Of a stretch of DNA of 7,002 bases, positions 6,097 to 7,002 are shown piece after piece. Source of the stretch: Nitrosomonas sp. (lineage in GTDB: Bacteria > Pseudomonadota > Gammaproteobacteria > Burkholderiales > Nitrosomonadaceae); contig JAOULU010000087.1 in the NCBI GenBank assembly GCA_029881855.1, forward strand, positions 1 to 7,002, read 5' to 3'. The position numbers and the translations under genes are program-made. The notes beneath the pieces were generated by a model. The model saw nothing but the letters and a program-made list of their open reading frames with translations. It was not told where the DNA came from and did no database searches. Position 1 is the stretch's first letter. Each line of letters begins with the position of its first letter.

Positions 6097-7002
6097 CTAT
6101 TTTTGAATAGGTTTAATTGAAGAAATTTTCAATTTTGCATCAAACGTATCTACCAAGTCCTGCACAATCGGGTCTTTTTCTATGGCAGCAATAGCATCAG
6201 CTTGTTTAGCTTCTTCTTCACGCTGCTGCAACGCCACAGGCGTCAAACCTGTCTGGCTACCCACAGAAAAAAGCAGCATCACAGGTTTTCCAAAAAAGAT
6301 ATCTAATGCCGCTTGAATTTTTTCTTGATATTTTTTTTCTAATAAATGCTTATGTACTTCTGGCACATATAATTCAATTCTATCAGCAGAAATCACCTTT
6401 GCTTCACTATGTTGCGCCAGCATTTTAGCCATTCCCGTCAACTTTAATTGATTAACCAAAGCCTGCCAATCGTGACAAATTGTATCAACAGGCACCGTAT
6501 CCGCTAACGGTTGCACTTGTTCACCTGATTTGCTTGGCTTACTCGGCGTTTTTTGTTGCTTGGCGGTGTGCTGCACTTGCGGTTTGCACTGATTTTTTGC
6601 CACAAGTGGCAATGTCGCCTGCGGCATTGATGACCAATCATCAGGCATAAACGCCAGCATACGCATTAATGTCATAGTAAAACCCGCATACTCATCAGGC
6701 GCTAAACTCAAATCATTGCGACCATGCAATACCATTTGATAAAACAATTGGATATCCTCCGGCGCAAAATGCTTTGCTAATGCAAACAATCGATCATATT
6801 CAGGGGCATCTTCGTCGACGGCCTCTGGTACTGTTTGCGCGATAGTAACGCGATGCAATAGCACCGCCAAGTCCTGCAATACCGTATCAAAAGACAAGCA
6901 ATCCGCTGCTATTTCATCAGCCAACGATAACATCTTGGCACCATCTTTTAACACCAAAGCATCCATAAAATCATATAGATAACGCTGATCAATAACACCT
7001 AG
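6097..7002 (-). CDS. dnaX: DNA polymerase III subunit tau/gamma, C-terminal part (cut by right edge)
   Basis: DnaX is the clamp-loader ATPase subunit; its tau form also links polymerase cores to the DnaB helicase. Only the last 301 codons are visible, and the frame stays open to the right edge ([16 protein letters not shown]), so the ATM at about 6966 is internal. The ATPase domains are outside the window. Residues 1 to about 125 are collar domain III ([33 protein letters not shown]). A lysine-, glutamine- and proline-rich linker covers about 126-172. The tau-specific polymerase-binding domain V follows from about 172 ([26 protein letters not shown]-like LLFSVG), ending KPIQK and TAG. The linker is short. 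A possible frameshift heptamer lies in it and an A8 run lies in domain V; see separate entries. The gene is followed 11 bases later by ybaB. Confidence 0.95.
   Translation of the reverse strand, partial: LGVIDQRYLYDFMDALVLKDGAKMLSLADEIAADCLSFDTVLQDLAVLLHRVTIAQTVPEAVDEDAPEYDRLFALAKHFAPEDIQLFYQMVLHGRNDLSLAPDEYAGFTMTLMRMLAFMPDDWSSMPQATLPLVAKNQCKPQVQHTAKQQKTPSKPSKSGEQVQPLADTVPVDTICHDWQALVNQLKLTGMAKMLAQHSEAKVISADRIELYVPEVHKHLLEKKYQEKIQAALDIFFGKPVMLLFSVGSQTGLTPVALQQREEEAKQADAIAAIEKDPIVQDLVDTFDAKLKISSIKPIQK
6292..6338. repeat. A8 run within an imperfect 12-bp inverted repeat inside dnaX
   Basis: On the plus strand AAAAAAGATATC (6292-6303) and GATATTTTTTTT (6327-6338) are complementary at 11 of 12 positions around a 23-base loop. 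In the dnaX message the second arm is GAAAAAAAAT, coding Glu-Lys-Lys in domain V, and its phase gives A AAA AAA. Polymerase or ribosome slippage here would shorten tau by about half of domain V (a -1 shift stops after 24 codons). Confidence 0.4.
6592..6598 (-). other. Candidate -1 frameshift heptamer in the dnaX linker
   Basis: Read on the minus strand in the dnaX frame, the bases are A AAA AAT, the X XXY YYZ pattern of a -1 slippery site, at codons for Lys-Asn in VAKNQC just after domain III. A -1 shift would add 17 codons and stop at TAA (6541-6539), giving a gamma-like protein without domain V. The location matches where gamma ends in E. coli. However, A AAA AAT is a weaker heptamer than the E. 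coli A AAA AAG. I see no well-placed Shine-Dalgarno stimulator and only short possible hairpins downstream. Confidence 0.3.

Noticed and set aside
6085..6097. A longer YbaB starting at GTG 6097
   Set aside because: The GTG is part of the GGAGG ribosome binding site for the ATG at 6085, and the added residues MEAV are not family sequence.
1..7002. Mobile element, prophage, CRISPR, defence or toxin-antitoxin system
   Set aside because: No transposase, integrase, direct repeat array, tRNA attachment site or accessory gene is visible; every long frame that is not a shadow is a conserved core gene.

Overview
The window is a compact chromosomal core region from a bacterium, most likely a betaproteobacterium of moderate to low GC content. 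The best lineage clue is the YbaB protein: its central EVEGQSGAG and MTCRHDVK stretches and its LPPGMKLPF tail resemble betaproteobacterial versions. The classical hemA-prfA-prmC order and the style of HemA, PrmB and RluB fit this. I do not name a genus. There are no rRNA or tRNA genes, insertion sequences, phage genes, CRISPR arrays or toxin-antitoxin pairs. I found no convincing undescribed multi-gene system.

Layout from left to right. Positions 1-2703 hold, on the minus strand and read right to left, hemA (glutamyl-tRNA reductase), prfA (release factor 1) and the start of prmC (release factor glutamine methyltransferase, cut by the left edge). hemA and prfA overlap by ATGA, and 27 bases separate prfA from prmC. 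Positions 2704-2913 are the only sizeable intergenic gap. It contains a likely hemA promoter, a Fur-like site on its -35 region and two inverted repeats. Positions 2914-3894 hold tadA followed by a YkuD-domain protein without a signal peptide, both on the minus strand. prmB (ribosomal protein uL3 glutamine methyltransferase) runs the other way from about 3970 to 4881 and converges on rluB (23S rRNA pseudouridine synthase, 4900-5715). Next come ybaB (5762-6085) and the 3' part of dnaX (6097-7002, cut by the right edge), all minus strand.

Most of the genes serve translation fidelity or modification. PrfA ends translation at UAA and UAG, and PrmC methylates its GGQ glutamine. PrmB does the same chemistry on ribosomal protein uL3. 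TadA makes the wobble inosine in tRNA-Arg, and RluB modifies 23S rRNA near the peptidyl transferase region. HemA uses charged Glu-tRNA to start haem synthesis. DnaX and YbaB belong to the replication and nucleoid group, but recR, their usual third partner, is absent and rluB stands in its place.

The points most worth checking are the signal-less YkuD protein (a possible cytoplasmic L,D-carboxypeptidase), the regulatory dyads in front of hemA, a possible -1 frameshift site in the dnaX linker that would make a gamma-like short form, and the missing recR. Several start sites were moved from the longest reading frame on sequence grounds (prmB, ybaB).
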